Shown piece after piece: positions 39,030 to 47,306 of a stretch of DNA of 64,000 nt. A program made the position numbers and the translations under genes. The notes beneath the pieces are model-generated. The model was not told the origin of the DNA and searched no databases. It saw only the letters and a list, made by a program, of their open reading frames with translations. How positions within the stretch are numbered: position 1 is the stretch's first letter; the number at the start of each line of letters is the position of its first letter. Origin of the DNA: CBDUEF01 sp018063485 (GTDB taxonomy: Bacteria > Pseudomonadota > Alphaproteobacteria > Rhodobacterales > Rhodobacteraceae); the NCBI GenBank assembly GCA_037045435.1, contig JBAOID010000018.1, positions 413,466-477,465 of the forward strand, written 5' to 3'.

Positions 39030-39958
39030 CAGACTTTCTCAACTTCCGGTTTACCCAACAACCCCGACGGCATGAAGATCAGCACGATCACCAGAATGCT
39101 GAAGGCAGCCACGTCCTTGTATTCGACGCTGAAATAAGCCGACCAGAACACCTCGATCAACCCGATCAACAACCCGCCCAGCATGGCCCCCGGAAGCGAT
39201 CCGATCCCGCCCAACACGGCTGCGGTAAAGGCTTTCACCCCGGCCACAAAGCCGATGTAGAAATCAATAACACCGTAAAGCAGCAAGAACATGAACCCCG
39301 CCACCGCCGCAAGTGCCGCCCCCATCAGGAAGGTCAGCGAAATGGTGCGGTCGACGTTCACGCCCAACAGCGAGGCCATCTTGCTGTCTTGCTCACAGGC
39401 GCGCTGCGAGCGACCCAAGGCTGTGCGATTGATCAGCAATGTAAAGCCGATCATCAGCAGCACCGTTGTCACGATGATGATCATCTGCATGTAGGAAAGC
39501 TGTGCGTTGATGGTGCCATTCTCGCTTGACCCCGACATCAGGGTGATCCCGCCCTGAATTTGCGGTGCCAAGGGCTTCACCCTCGCGCCTTGAGTTACCT
39601 GGACGAAGTTCTGCAACACGATCGACATGCCGATGGCCGTGATCAGCGGTGCCAGCCGGAACGATCCGCGCAAGGGCCGATAGGCCACCCGCTCCACCAC
39701 CCAGCCCCAGGCCGATGTGGCGGCCATCCCCACCACCAGAACGATCAGCAACACCAGCGGCAGAAACGTCAGCCCCAAAACCGCCGTCAGCCACAAGAAC
39801 ACTGTAAGCGAGATGAACGAGCCGATCATGAAAATATCGCCATGGGCGAAGTTGATCATGCCGATAATACCATAAACCATCGTATAGCCGATGGCGATCA
39901 ACCCATAAATTGACCCAAGCGTCAGCCCATTGATGAGCTGCTGCACAAAATATTCCAA
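39029..39958 (-). CDS. livH: Branched-chain amino acid ABC transporter permease LivH
   Basis: 309 residues. I place the start at TTG 39956-39958 (read as Met, then EYFVQQLINGLTLGSIYG), because GGGGAGA stands seven bases upstream and family members begin here; the frame stays open far upstream through GC-rich non-coding DNA. Conserved parts: IGMINFAHGDIFMIG, AIGMSIVLQNFVQ, RACEQDSKMASLLGVNVDRT and GGIGSLPGAMLGGLLIGL. First gene of the liv operon. Confidence 0.93.
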   Translation of the reverse strand: MEYFVQQLINGLTLGSIYGLIAIGYTMVYGIIGMINFAHGDIFMIGSFISLTVFLWLTAVLGLTFLPLVLLIVLVVGMAATSAWGWVVERVAYRPLRGSFRLAPLITAIGMSIVLQNFVQVTQGARVKPLAPQIQGGITLMSGSSENGTINAQLSYMQMIIIVTTVLLMIGFTLLINRTALGRSQRACEQDSKMASLLGVNVDRTISLTFLMGAALAAVAGFMFLLLYGVIDFYIGFVAGVKAFTAAVLGGIGSLPGAMLGGLLIGLIEVFWSAYFSVEYKDVAAFSILVIVLIFMPSGLLGKPEVEKV

Positions 39959-40130
39959 GATATGTCTCCCCGTTTCCCGATGCGTCTTACCGCGCATAGC
40001 TGGATTCTTACGCCGACTCTTAAAGCGCGTGTCGAAAATTGCAACGGTTAAGGGCGAATTCACCGAATGAAGGATGGGGAAATCTAACCACTTGGCCCGG
40101 CTCGGGTTTTGCCGCCCCTGCCGGGCAGGC

Positions 40131-40375
40131 GCGCGTCCTTGGCCTTCCACACGCCCCACGCCAAGATGCAAAGCCAGCCGCGCCGGAACCGGTGGGGGTG
40201 AAGGACGGCGGGCCGGCCCGCAAAAACGCTCCAGTGGAGCGTTTTTAGTCCTGAACGCCCGCGCAAACCTGCGCGGGCCGGGCCTTGATGAAGCACCCCT
40301 CTTGCGTCCCTTGCCCCCATGCCCCACGACAGGGTGCAAAGCTGACCGCGCCCGAACCGCCGGGGCTCTTGGGGT
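40131..40375. repeat. Two diverged direct repeats in the livH upstream region
   Basis: Copy 1 (40131-40200) and copy 2 (40301-40375) share, in the same order, GCGTCC.TTG, GCCCCACG, A.GGTGCAAAGC-like, CCGCGCC.GAACCG and GGGG. Identity is clear by eye but imperfect. Each is followed by a strong hairpin, so the unit may be repeat plus hairpin. Confidence 0.5.
40222..40246. terminator. Bidirectional hairpin AAAAACGCTCC / GGAGCGTTTTT
   Basis: CGCTCC-AGT-GGAGCG stem flanked by A5 on the left and T5 on the right, so it works as an intrinsic terminator read from either strand. No gene ends nearby, which makes its position odd. Confidence 0.7.
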
Positions 40376-40418
40376 GCGACCCCAGTCGCGCCCGCCCCGC
40401 GGGGGCGGATCGGGCGCG

Positions 40419-40445
40419 GTCAGATTTGCTTTGGGCAAATCTGAC
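40419..40445. repeat. Hairpin GTCAGATTTGC / GCAAATCTGAC
   Basis: Perfect 11-bp inverted repeat with a 5-nt loop (TTTGG), about 30 bp before the left end of the IS element. No T-run follows. Confidence 0.6.
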
Positions 40446-40474
40446 GGGGTGAATGGCGGGGTAGAACCCCACCC

Positions 40475-41527
40475 GGCGTTGTTGCACAACACTGACTGTC
40501 GAGGATTCACAACGTGAATCCATGCGGTTAGACGGGTTGCATGAGCAAGCCATCCCCCGCCCGCTACCGCACGACAAACTGGTCCAGTTACACTGCCTCG
40601 CTTTGCAGGCGCGGTTCGCTGTTGATCTGGCTGGACAAGGACATGACCTGGCTCGCGCCGCATGATGGCAGCCCCGGTCGCCCTGCGGTCTTCTCGGATG
40701 CCGCGATCCAGTTCTGTCTGACGATCAAGGTGCTGTTCAAGCTGCCGCTCAGGCAAACGACCGGGATGGTGGCCAGCTTGCTGAAGTTGGCAGACCTGGA
40801 CTGGGCCGTGCCCGACTATACGACCCTGTGTCGGCGGCAGAAAACTCTGGCTGTCCAGATCCCGTATCGGCGCGCCGATGGCCCCTTGAACCTGCTGGTG
40901 GACAGTACCGGGATAAAGTTCCTCGGTGATGGCGAATGGCAGGCGCGCAAGCACGGCGTGCAGGGCCGCCGCCAATGGCGCAAGGTCCATCTGGCCATGG
41001 ATACCGCCACGTCCGACATCCGCGCCGTGGAGTTTACGCCCAGCAGCGACGGTGACAGCCCCGTTCTGCCAGAGTTGCTGGACCAGATCCCCGAAGGCGA
41101 GGAGATCGGCACAGTGACGGCGGACGGTGCCTATGACACCCGCCGCTGCCACACCGCCATCATCGACCGGCAGGCCACTGCGATCATCCCGATCCGTAAG
41201 AACGGGCGTCCGTGGAAAGAGGACTGCCCGGCCGCGATCGCGAGAAACGAAACCCTGCGCGCCACCCGGCACTATGGCAGGGCATTCTGGAAACGCTGGA
41301 CCGGATACCACGTCCGAAGCCGGATCGAGGCAAAGATGCGGTGCCTCAAGGCCTTCGGTGAGCGCATAGCAGCCAGAGACCCCGACCGCCAAACTGCAGA
41401 AATCCAGATACGCGTCGCCCTCATGAACCGCTTCTCAGCCCTCGGCACTGCCGAGATCGTCCGCGTGGCCTGATGCCAAAGGGGAAAGGGGTAATCATGC
41501 CTCAGGCGTAAGTTACGCAACAACGCC
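40475..41527 (+). mobile_element. IS5-family insertion sequence, complete
   Basis: Terminal inverted repeats GGCGTTGTTGC (40475) and GCAACAACGCC (ending 41527) enclose a single transposase gene. The length of about 1.05 kb is typical of the IS903-like IS5 group. No clear target duplication is visible (ACCC on the left, CACT on the right). The right end lies three bases beyond the thyX stop codon. Confidence 0.85.
40541..41473 (+). CDS. IS5-family transposase
   Basis: 310 residues, apparently intact. DDE motifs: LLVDSTGIKFLGDGEW (first Asp), GTVTADGAYDTRRCH (second Asp) and YHVRSRIEAKMRCLK (Glu), with the Y-R-E spacing of IS5 enzymes. The N-terminal SKPSPARYRTTNW and GRPAVFSDAAIQFCLTIK are characteristic of the IS903-like group. 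Carries out cut-and-paste of its own element. Confidence 0.93.
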   Translation: MSKPSPARYRTTNWSSYTASLCRRGSLLIWLDKDMTWLAPHDGSPGRPAVFSDAAIQFCLTIKVLFKLPLRQTTGMVASLLKLADLDWAVPDYTTLCRRQKTLAVQIPYRRADGPLNLLVDSTGIKFLGDGEWQARKHGVQGRRQWRKVHLAMDTATSDIRAVEFTPSSDGDSPVLPELLDQIPEGEEIGTVTADGAYDTRRCHTAIIDRQATAIIPIRKNGRPWKEDCPAAIARNETLRATRHYGRAFWKRWTGYHVRSRIEAKMRCLKAFGERIAARDPDRQTAEIQIRVALMNRFSALGTAEIVRVA

Positions 41528-41530
41528 CAC

Positions 41531-42443
41531 TCACCCCCAAACCTCCATAAACTCCCGCCACTCGCCCTTGCTCATGCCGCTCGTCTTCCTGCTCCACCAC
41601 CTCCCCCTTCAGCCGCCGTTTCAACACCGCAATCGCCTTGCCGCTCAGGGTCACCCCGCCCATCCGGTAATCCTCGAACGCCGCATAGGCCAAGCGGCAC
41701 CCAGTCCGCCGACGATCTGCGCACATTGTGCTCGGCATAAACCCTGATTTCATATTGCGCATGCGCATCGGCGCGCAGGCGCAGGAAGTGGAAGAGGTTG
41801 TGCAGGTCGGTTTTCCAATACCACTGGGTATAGATGTTCATCGGCAGGTTCATCCGGGCCAATTCGCGGGCAAGGCCCTGCTGGCCGTCCTGGCTCAGCA
41901 TTTCCTCGATAATGGTCATAGCTGCGCGCCGCGTCCGATTTCAGCAGCTCCAGCACCCGCGCCGCCTCGGCGCCTTCCAGCACCGCACCGCGGCCCTGAT
42001 TGTTCACCACCGATTGCGCCGCCAGTTGCGACGGCTCGGGGATATAGAACTCGCGGTCCAGAATCGAATAGCGGGCGGAATATTCGTTCACATTGGCGGT
42101 GCGGTGGCGGATCCACTGGCGGGCGACAAAGACCGGCAGCTTGATATGCAGCTTGATCTCGCACATCTCGAACGGGGTCGAGTGCCAATGGCGCATCAGA
42201 TAGCGGATCAGCCCGTCGTCGTTTTGCACGTGTTTGGTGCCTGCGCCCATAGCTGACCCGCGCCGCCTGCACGATGGCGGCATCATCGCCCATATAGTCG
42301 ATGACGCGGACCAGCCCGTGGTCCAGCACCGGATGGGCCACATAAAGATGCGCCTCCATCCCCTCGGACACCGCGCGCAGGGTGGGGCGCGGGTTGGCGC
42401 GAGCAGCCTCGATTTCAGCGATCTGGTCGGGGGTCAGCGACAT
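41531..42443 (-). pseudogene. thyX: FAD-dependent thymidylate synthase ThyX, four frameshifts
   Basis: Flavin-dependent methylation of dUMP to dTMP. Start MSLTPDQIAEIEAARANPRP; the ThyX motif is WIRHRTANVNEYSARYS; later parts LARMNLPMNIYTQWYWKTDL, WVPL..AYAAFEDYRMGG and SKGEWREFMEVWG. These lie in different frames; breaks near 42247, 41925, 41693 and 41555 are each repaired by removing one base. Restored length is about 303 residues, normal for the family. An IS5 element lies directly behind the stop. Since no thyA is seen here, an essential gene broken four times suggests sequence error. Confidence 0.88.
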
Positions 42444-42575
42444 GGGGTGGCCTTTCTGGTCAAAGAATCGAAAACCCCCGAGTTGGGGAATTTGGCAACC
42501 ATATCTTGCGGACGGGCCTGCGGTAAACCACAAGATCAGGCGTGATGCAGCCGGGTGACAGGGTGCGCAAAGGAT

Positions 42576-42584
42576 TGTGGATAA
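42576..42584 (-). promoter_or_regulatory. DnaA box upstream of thyX
   Basis: TGTGGATAA, the reverse of the consensus DnaA box TTATCCACA, 133 bp before the thyX start and 75 bp before the divergent lipoprotein-Slam gene. A second perfect box lies upstream of nrdR. Confidence 0.45.
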
Positions 42585-42658
42585 GCCTGAAATCCTTTGA
42601 CTTTCAACAACTTTGACGGCAATGTTCACGCGAATTTGACGAAATCGGGGCAGTTTCG

Positions 42659-45034
42659 ATGATAAAGATGAATGGGGCTTTGGCCGCGATTTTGCTGCTG
42701 GCGGGGTGCAGTGGCAATCCGTTCCTTGAAACGCCGGTCACCCCGCCTGGGCCGGATGGGCAGGTGGGTGTTGATCCCAGGGTTTCGGTTGATCTGCGCG
42801 CGATCACCTATTCGCCCAGCAATGGCGGCTCACTGAAAGTTGATCTCAATGGATTGGTCGGATCGCCGAGGAATGTCACGTTTGTTCGCGACGCATCGCT
42901 CGATGTCGACGGCTATGAGGGATACAAATACCAAGAGAAATTGACCCAACGGTCGTATATTGCGCTTGTGGCGAACAATCCGGCAGCGACCGGGCGCAAT
43001 AACTTGCGGGCAATGGCGATTTCAGATGGCGGCCAGTTCAACCGGCACTTTGGCGGCGGCATGTTTGCCCGCATTGATGCCTATTCGGCACCCATTGTAT
43101 CCGAAACAGTCGGGCAATTCAGCTATGCCGGCACTTATGCCGGAATTTTCGCACCCGGAGATCCAAGCAGTGACCTGCCACCGGGTCTGGTCGCCAACAA
43201 CCCCTACCGAACACAGGGCGATGCGCTCATCAATGCCAACTTTGCCAATAGTCTGGTCGAAGGCGGCGTCGCAAACCGTTGGTTGCTGGATGCCAATGGA
43301 AACCGCGTCGATTTTAACGGCGATCATGTGATCAATGACCTCGATAAACTGCCGGATATCGCCTTTCCTCATATGGAGATTACAGCAAGCGGGCAGTTCG
43401 TCGGAAATGTTGAATTGTCCGTGGCACCGAGTGTGCCGCCCAGTGCCACTGTGATAGGCACAGTTAACGGGCTGTTCGGAGGCATCGGTGCCACCGATGT
43501 CGCAGGGGCTTTGGTGATAAATCCACTCGGCACCTCAGACATATGGGAGCATGGTGTGTTCAACCTGCCCCGCTGCGGGTTGGCGGGTGAAGTGCCGCTT
43601 TGCAACCCCACAGCCAATTCCCTGAACAGGCAGCAATATATGTTGCGACTGCCCAGACAACAGGCGCGCAGACTGGTCTTCGCCTGTGCGCTGGTAGGTG
43701 CACACTTGCCCAGCGCCCCAGTCGCTGCGGAAACCGTGCAACTGTCGCTTGAACAAGGGTTGATGGTGGCGCGTCAGGCTTTGCTGGTGGGAAATCCGGC
43801 GCTGGCGCGTGGATTGGCGCTGGGATTGCTTCAGGCCAATGCGCAAGATCCCTATGCCCTGTTGATCCTGTCGGCTGCCGAAACCCAATTGGGCAACCCT
43901 GCGGCGGGGCGCAAGGCTGGCAAAGCCGCATGGCGTGCCGCGCGCGCAACGCCCGCCGGAATGCGCTATGACATCGCGCGCCACACCGCGCTTGCCGCAC
44001 TACGACAAGGCAAAAGCCTGCCCGCGCAGTTCTGGCTGCGCCGCGCGCTGGACCTCGCGCCAACCGACGCCGATCACGCCCAGACCGTTGCCGATTTCCG
44101 CGATATCAGTGCCCGTGCACGGCTGCATTTCTCGGCCGATCTGTCGATAACGCCAACCGATAATCTGAATGATGGGGCGTCAGGCAAATATCTGACCATC
44201 GACGACTGGTTCGTGCTGGGGATGCTGTCTGGCTCGGCGCAGGCGCTTTCGGGGATGCGCGCAAGCGCCGATCTGAAGTTGAGCTATCGGATTGCCGAGA
44301 GCGCGCGCGCAAGAACCACCTTGGGGCTGCGAACGATGTTCAACGTCAATGCGCTGTCAGCCGAGGCGAAAAGGCTGGCCCCGGATTTGCGGGCGACTGA
44401 TCTGAACAGCAGCAAAGTTGAAATCAGCCTGACGCAGGATTTCCTGTGGCCGCAGAGCCAGCAGCCGATCAGCCTGGGCTTTGCGCTTGGCGAGATCTGG
44501 AACGGTGGTGCAGCGTCTGGCAACTATCTGCGGCTTGAGGGCACCACCCCGCTGCTGCGCGCCGAGAAAACCGCCTTGATGCTGCGCGCTTTCACCGAAC
44601 GCCAATGGCGCGACGATTCGCAGATCGGAGCCGCTGGCCTTGCGTTTGATGCCCGCCACAGGCTGACCAGTGGCACCTTGTCCCTGGGGCTGAGCGCCAC
44701 CACCGTTGCGGGCAGCGCGATCAACCAGGATTACCAGCGCGGTGCGTTGTCTCTGGGCTTTACGCCAAGTCACCCGCTTGGCCCGGTCAGCCTGTCTGTC
44801 AGCGTCTCGGCCGCAGTCAACCGCTATGACATCTACTCGCTTTTGGGCGCTCAGGTGACCAACGGCCGCACCGACCATCAACTGGGGGCAGAGGTGGATT
44901 TCAGCTTTCAAGACATCTCGATCATGGGCTATGCGCCGAAACTGACCATCGCCACGACGCAGACCCGCTCAAACATCAGCCGCTTTCAGGGTCAGGCGCT
45001 GAATGTCTCCTTCGGCTTTGAATCGCAGTTCTAG
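42659..45034 (+). CDS. Surface lipoprotein fused to Slam (surface lipoprotein assembly modulator)
   Basis: 791 residues in one frame, apparently two proteins. Residues 1-325: lipoprotein signal MIKMNGALAAILLLAGCSG with lipobox LAGC, then a beta-rich part ending like TbpB-type lipoproteins (GTVNGLFGGIGATDVAGALV). Residues 328-791 start afresh with MLRLPRQQARRLVFACALVG.. SAPVAAE, a second signal peptide, then TPR-like helices and a C-terminal outer-membrane barrel (FSADLSITPTDNLNDG, ISIMGYAPKLTIATTQTRSN, final Phe). This is the Slam architecture, which moves lipoproteins to the cell surface. A TGA in the +1 frame at the junction (ACAGCCAATTCCCTGA) suggests two adjacent genes joined by a frame error. 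Confidence 0.72.
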   Translation: MIKMNGALAAILLLAGCSGNPFLETPVTPPGPDGQVGVDPRVSVDLRAITYSPSNGGSLKVDLNGLVGSPRNVTFVRDASLDVDGYEGYKYQEKLTQRSYIALVANNPAATGRNNLRAMAISDGGQFNRHFGGGMFARIDAYSAPIVSETVGQFSYAGTYAGIFAPGDPSSDLPPGLVANNPYRTQGDALINANFANSLVEGGVANRWLLDANGNRVDFNGDHVINDLDKLPDIAFPHMEITASGQFVGNVELSVAPSVPPSATVIGTVNGLFGGIGATDVAGALVINPLGTSDIWEHGVFNLPRCGLAGEVPLCNPTANSLNRQQYMLRLPRQQARRLVFACALVGAHLPSAPVAAETVQLSLEQGLMVARQALLVGNPALARGLALGLLQANAQDPYALLILSAAETQLGNPAAGRKAGKAAWRAARATPAGMRYDIARHTALAALRQGKSLPAQFWLRRALDLAPTDADHAQTVADFRDISARARLHFSADLSITPTDNLNDGASGKYLTIDDWFVLGMLSGSAQALSGMRASADLKLSYRIAESARARTTLGLRTMFNVNALSAEAKRLAPDLRATDLNSSKVEISLTQDFLWPQSQQPISLGFALGEIWNGGAASGNYLRLEGTTPLLRAEKTALMLRAFTERQWRDDSQIGAAGLAFDARHRLTSGTLSLGLSATTVAGSAINQDYQRGALSLGFTPSHPLGPVSLSVSVSAAVNRYDIYSLLGAQVTNGRTDHQLGAEVDFSFQDISIMGYAPKLTIATTQTRSNISRFQGQALNVSFGFESQF

Positions 45035-45113
45035 GCCTGTTCCTACCCTTGCTTGCCCCTGTCAAGCCCGGCCTGACCCTGCTAAGGTGCAGACCAGCAA
45101 AGGGGAACTGCCA

Positions 45114-45543
45114 ATGACGATCCGTTATCTTCACACCATGATCCGGGTGCTGGATCTTGAGAAAACCATGGCTTTTTTCCGGCTGTTGGGGCTGGAGGAA
45201 ACCCGCCGCTGGGACAATGAAGGCGGGCGCTTTTCGCTGGTGTTCATGGCCGCCCCCGGCCAGCCCGATTGCCCGGTCGAGCTTACCTCATAACTGGGAT
45301 GGCGATACCGGCCTGCCCAGCGACAGCCGCCATTTCGGCCATCTCGCCTATGAGGTGGATGATATCTACGCCACCTGCGCGCATCTTGAGGCGAATGGGG
45401 TGCTGATCAACCGCCCGCCGCGAGATGGTCGCATGGCATTTGTGCGCTCGCCCGACAATATCTCGATCGAATTGCTGCAAAAAGGCGATGCCCTGCCTGC
45501 GGCAGAGCCCTGGGCCAGCATGGGAAATGTCGGAAGCTGGTAG
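45114..45543 (+). pseudogene. gloA: Lactoylglutathione lyase (glyoxalase I), one frameshift
   Basis: Glyoxalase I converts the methylglyoxal-glutathione hemithioacetal to lactoylglutathione. The start MTIRYLHTMIRVLDLEKTM carries the first metal His. The frame stops at VELTS; one extra base near 45285-45290 separates it from NWDGDTGLPSDSRHFGHLAY with the second metal site and from ISIELLQKGDALPAAEPWA. Restored length about 142 residues is normal. AAAGGGG precedes the ATG. Converges on ribD. Confidence 0.88.
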
Positions 45544-45550
45544 GGCAGCG

Positions 45551-46631
45551 CTACAGGCCAGCGACCAGCAGGGCCAAGCAGCATGTCGGGGCCAAGCACC
45601 TCGACATGCCGCAGCTTGGGGCGCGGCGCATCCGACAGGGCCGCAAGGTTCAGGTCGGCCACTGCGGGCAAGCCATCGGCCCCCAGCAAAAGCCCCGCCG
45701 AAAACAGCGCCAGATCATCAACCAGCCTGGCGCGGATCAAGCTCGCGGCCAATGTGCCGCCACCTTCGCATAAAACGCGGCTCAGGCCCTGGCCCGCCAA
45801 ATGGCGCAGAGCGGCTGTGGCGTCGATGCGGCCCGACCCTTGCGCGATTTCGTGCAGAACTGCCCCGGTTGCAGCCCATGCCCGGCGGGTCAACAAAGAA
45901 GCATCAGGACCATGCAATATCCAAACCGGATAATTGCGCGCAGTTGCCCCCAAACGGCTTTGCGGGCTATGGCGCAGCTTTGTGTCCAACAGAATGCGGA
46001 TCGGCTGATGCTGTGCCCCCATGTCGCGCACCGTAAGATCAGGATCATCAGCCAAAGCAGTGCCGACACCGATCATCACCGCATCATGGCTCATCCGCAT
46101 CAGATGCACCCGTCGCCGCGCCGCGGGCCCGGTGCAGCCAGCGGCTTTCCCCGCTTGCCGTTGCAATCCGCCCATCAAGCGACGCCGCGAGTTTCAGCGT
46201 CACAAACGGCAACCCTTGAGTAACCCGCTTCAAAAAACCCGCATTGGCGCGGCTGGCCTCGGCCTGCAAAACGCCCTCGGCCACGGCGATCCCGGCCTTG
46301 CGCAGCATCGCATGGCCGCGTCCGGCAACACGCGGATCGGGATCGGTCAAGCGCGGTCACAACGCGCGCCACCCCCGCCGCGATCAGCGCTTCTGCGCAG
46401 GGCGGCGTCTGCCCATGATGCGCACAAGGTTCCAGCGTCACATAGGCAGTCGCCCCACGCGCGCGCCGGCCCCGCTTGCGCCAAAGCCATGGTTTCGGCA
46501 TGGGGCCGCCCGCCCGTTTGCGTCCAGCCACGGCCCAACACCACACCGTCCTTGACGATCACACAGCCCACCGCCGGATTGGGCCAGACAGACCCAAGCC
46601 CGCGCGCACCAAGGCGCAGGGCATGGGTCAT
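45551..46631 (-). pseudogene. ribD: Riboflavin biosynthesis deaminase/reductase RibD, several frameshifts
   Basis: Bifunctional enzyme of the second and third steps of riboflavin synthesis. N-terminal deaminase: MTHALRLGARGLGSVWPNPA, GGRPHAETMAL and YVTLEPCAHHGQTPPCAEAL with the zinc His and two Cys. C-terminal reductase: FVTLKLAASLDGRIATASGE, MSHDAVMIGVGTALADDPDL and SRVLCEGGGTLAASLI. Pieces lie in three frames, with single extra bases near 46465, 46350 and 46134 and probably 45572. Restored length about 360 residues, ending LLVAGL at TAG 45551. It directly follows nrdR, the usual pairing. Confidence 0.87.
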
Positions 46632-46647
46632 GTGATCGCGGTATCGC

Positions 46648-47115
46648 TCACTCTTCGGGAAGTGCGCCGGGGCGCAGCTCCGAAACAAAGCGGTCAAAAT
46701 CGTCCGCCGCCTGGAAGTTCTTGTAAACGCTGGCAAACCGCACATAGGCCACGGTGTCGATCCGGGCCAGCGACTCCATCACGATCTCGCCGATCACCTT
46801 GGAGGAAATATCGGTATCGCCCAGACTTTCCAGCCGCCGAACGATGCCCGAGATCATCTGGTCAATCCGCTCGGGATCAATCGGGCGTTTCTGCATCGCG
46901 ATGCGGATCGAGCGTTCCAGCTTGGTGCGGTCAAAATCCTCACGCTTTCCGGAGGATTTCACCACCACCAGATCGCGCAACTGCACCCGCTCATAGGTGG
47001 TGAAGCGTCCGCCACAGGCCGGGCAAAACCGCCTGCGTCGGATGGAAACATGATCTTCGGCCGGGCGACTGTCTTTGACTTGGGTATCGACGTTCCCGCA
47101 GAATGGGCAGCGCAT
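46648..47115 (-). CDS. nrdR: Transcriptional repressor NrdR
   Basis: 155 residues; Zn-ribbon and ATP-cone repressor of ribonucleotide reductase genes. Zinc pairs are MRCPFCGN and RFCPACGGRFTTYERV; the ATP cone begins VVVKSSGKREDFDRTKLERS. Intact. It precedes ribD by 16 bp on the same strand. A perfect DnaA box lies 58 bp upstream of its start. Confidence 0.96.
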   Translation of the reverse strand: MRCPFCGNVDTQVKDSRPAEDHVSIRRRRFCPACGGRFTTYERVQLRDLVVVKSSGKREDFDRTKLERSIRIAMQKRPIDPERIDQMISGIVRRLESLGDTDISSKVIGEIVMESLARIDTVAYVRFASVYKNFQAADDFDRFVSELRPGALPEE

Positions 47116-47172
47116 AGGCTCCCTCCTTGCTTGTTGTTTGTTACTGCCTCGTGTCCCGGCTATCTTGCCGAG

Positions 47173-47181
47173 TTATCCACA
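47173..47181 (+). promoter_or_regulatory. DnaA box upstream of nrdR
   Basis: Perfect TTATCCACA in the nrdR promoter region. DnaA is known to regulate nucleotide-synthesis genes in several bacteria; the pairing with the box near thyX is noted separately. Confidence 0.45.
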
Positions 47182-47306
47182 GACCCTAGCGTCTGAATCC
47201 ATGCCTCGGCCAGCGCGGAATTGCGGCCACCGCATATAGATGCAGGGTGTGGCCCAGAGGACTCATATCACGGCTTTGGTGCCTGCCGTTTTTCAGCACC
47301 CCTTTT

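Larger units (their letters stand above)
39959..40474. other. Non-coding region upstream of livH up to the IS element
   Basis: About 515 bp, very GC-rich in the right part. It holds the livH promoter region (AT-richer, 39990-40080), two diverged copies of a roughly 70-bp sequence (40131-40200 and 40301-40375) and two strong hairpins. Open frames here are GC artefacts without protein-like composition. Confidence 0.6.

Noticed and set aside
40020..40577. Minus-strand open frames of 67-110 codons in the livH upstream region
   Set aside because: They overlap inverted repeats and hairpins, change with every frame and have no ribosome site or family resemblance.
40475..41527. Target-site duplication of the IS5 element
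   Set aside because: Flanks ACCC and CACT do not match, so no duplication is claimed.
42659..45034. Lipoprotein-Slam frame as a certain natural fusion
   Set aside because: A second signal peptide mid-chain and an out-of-frame stop at the junction make two genes with a frame error at least as likely, so it is reported as a question only.
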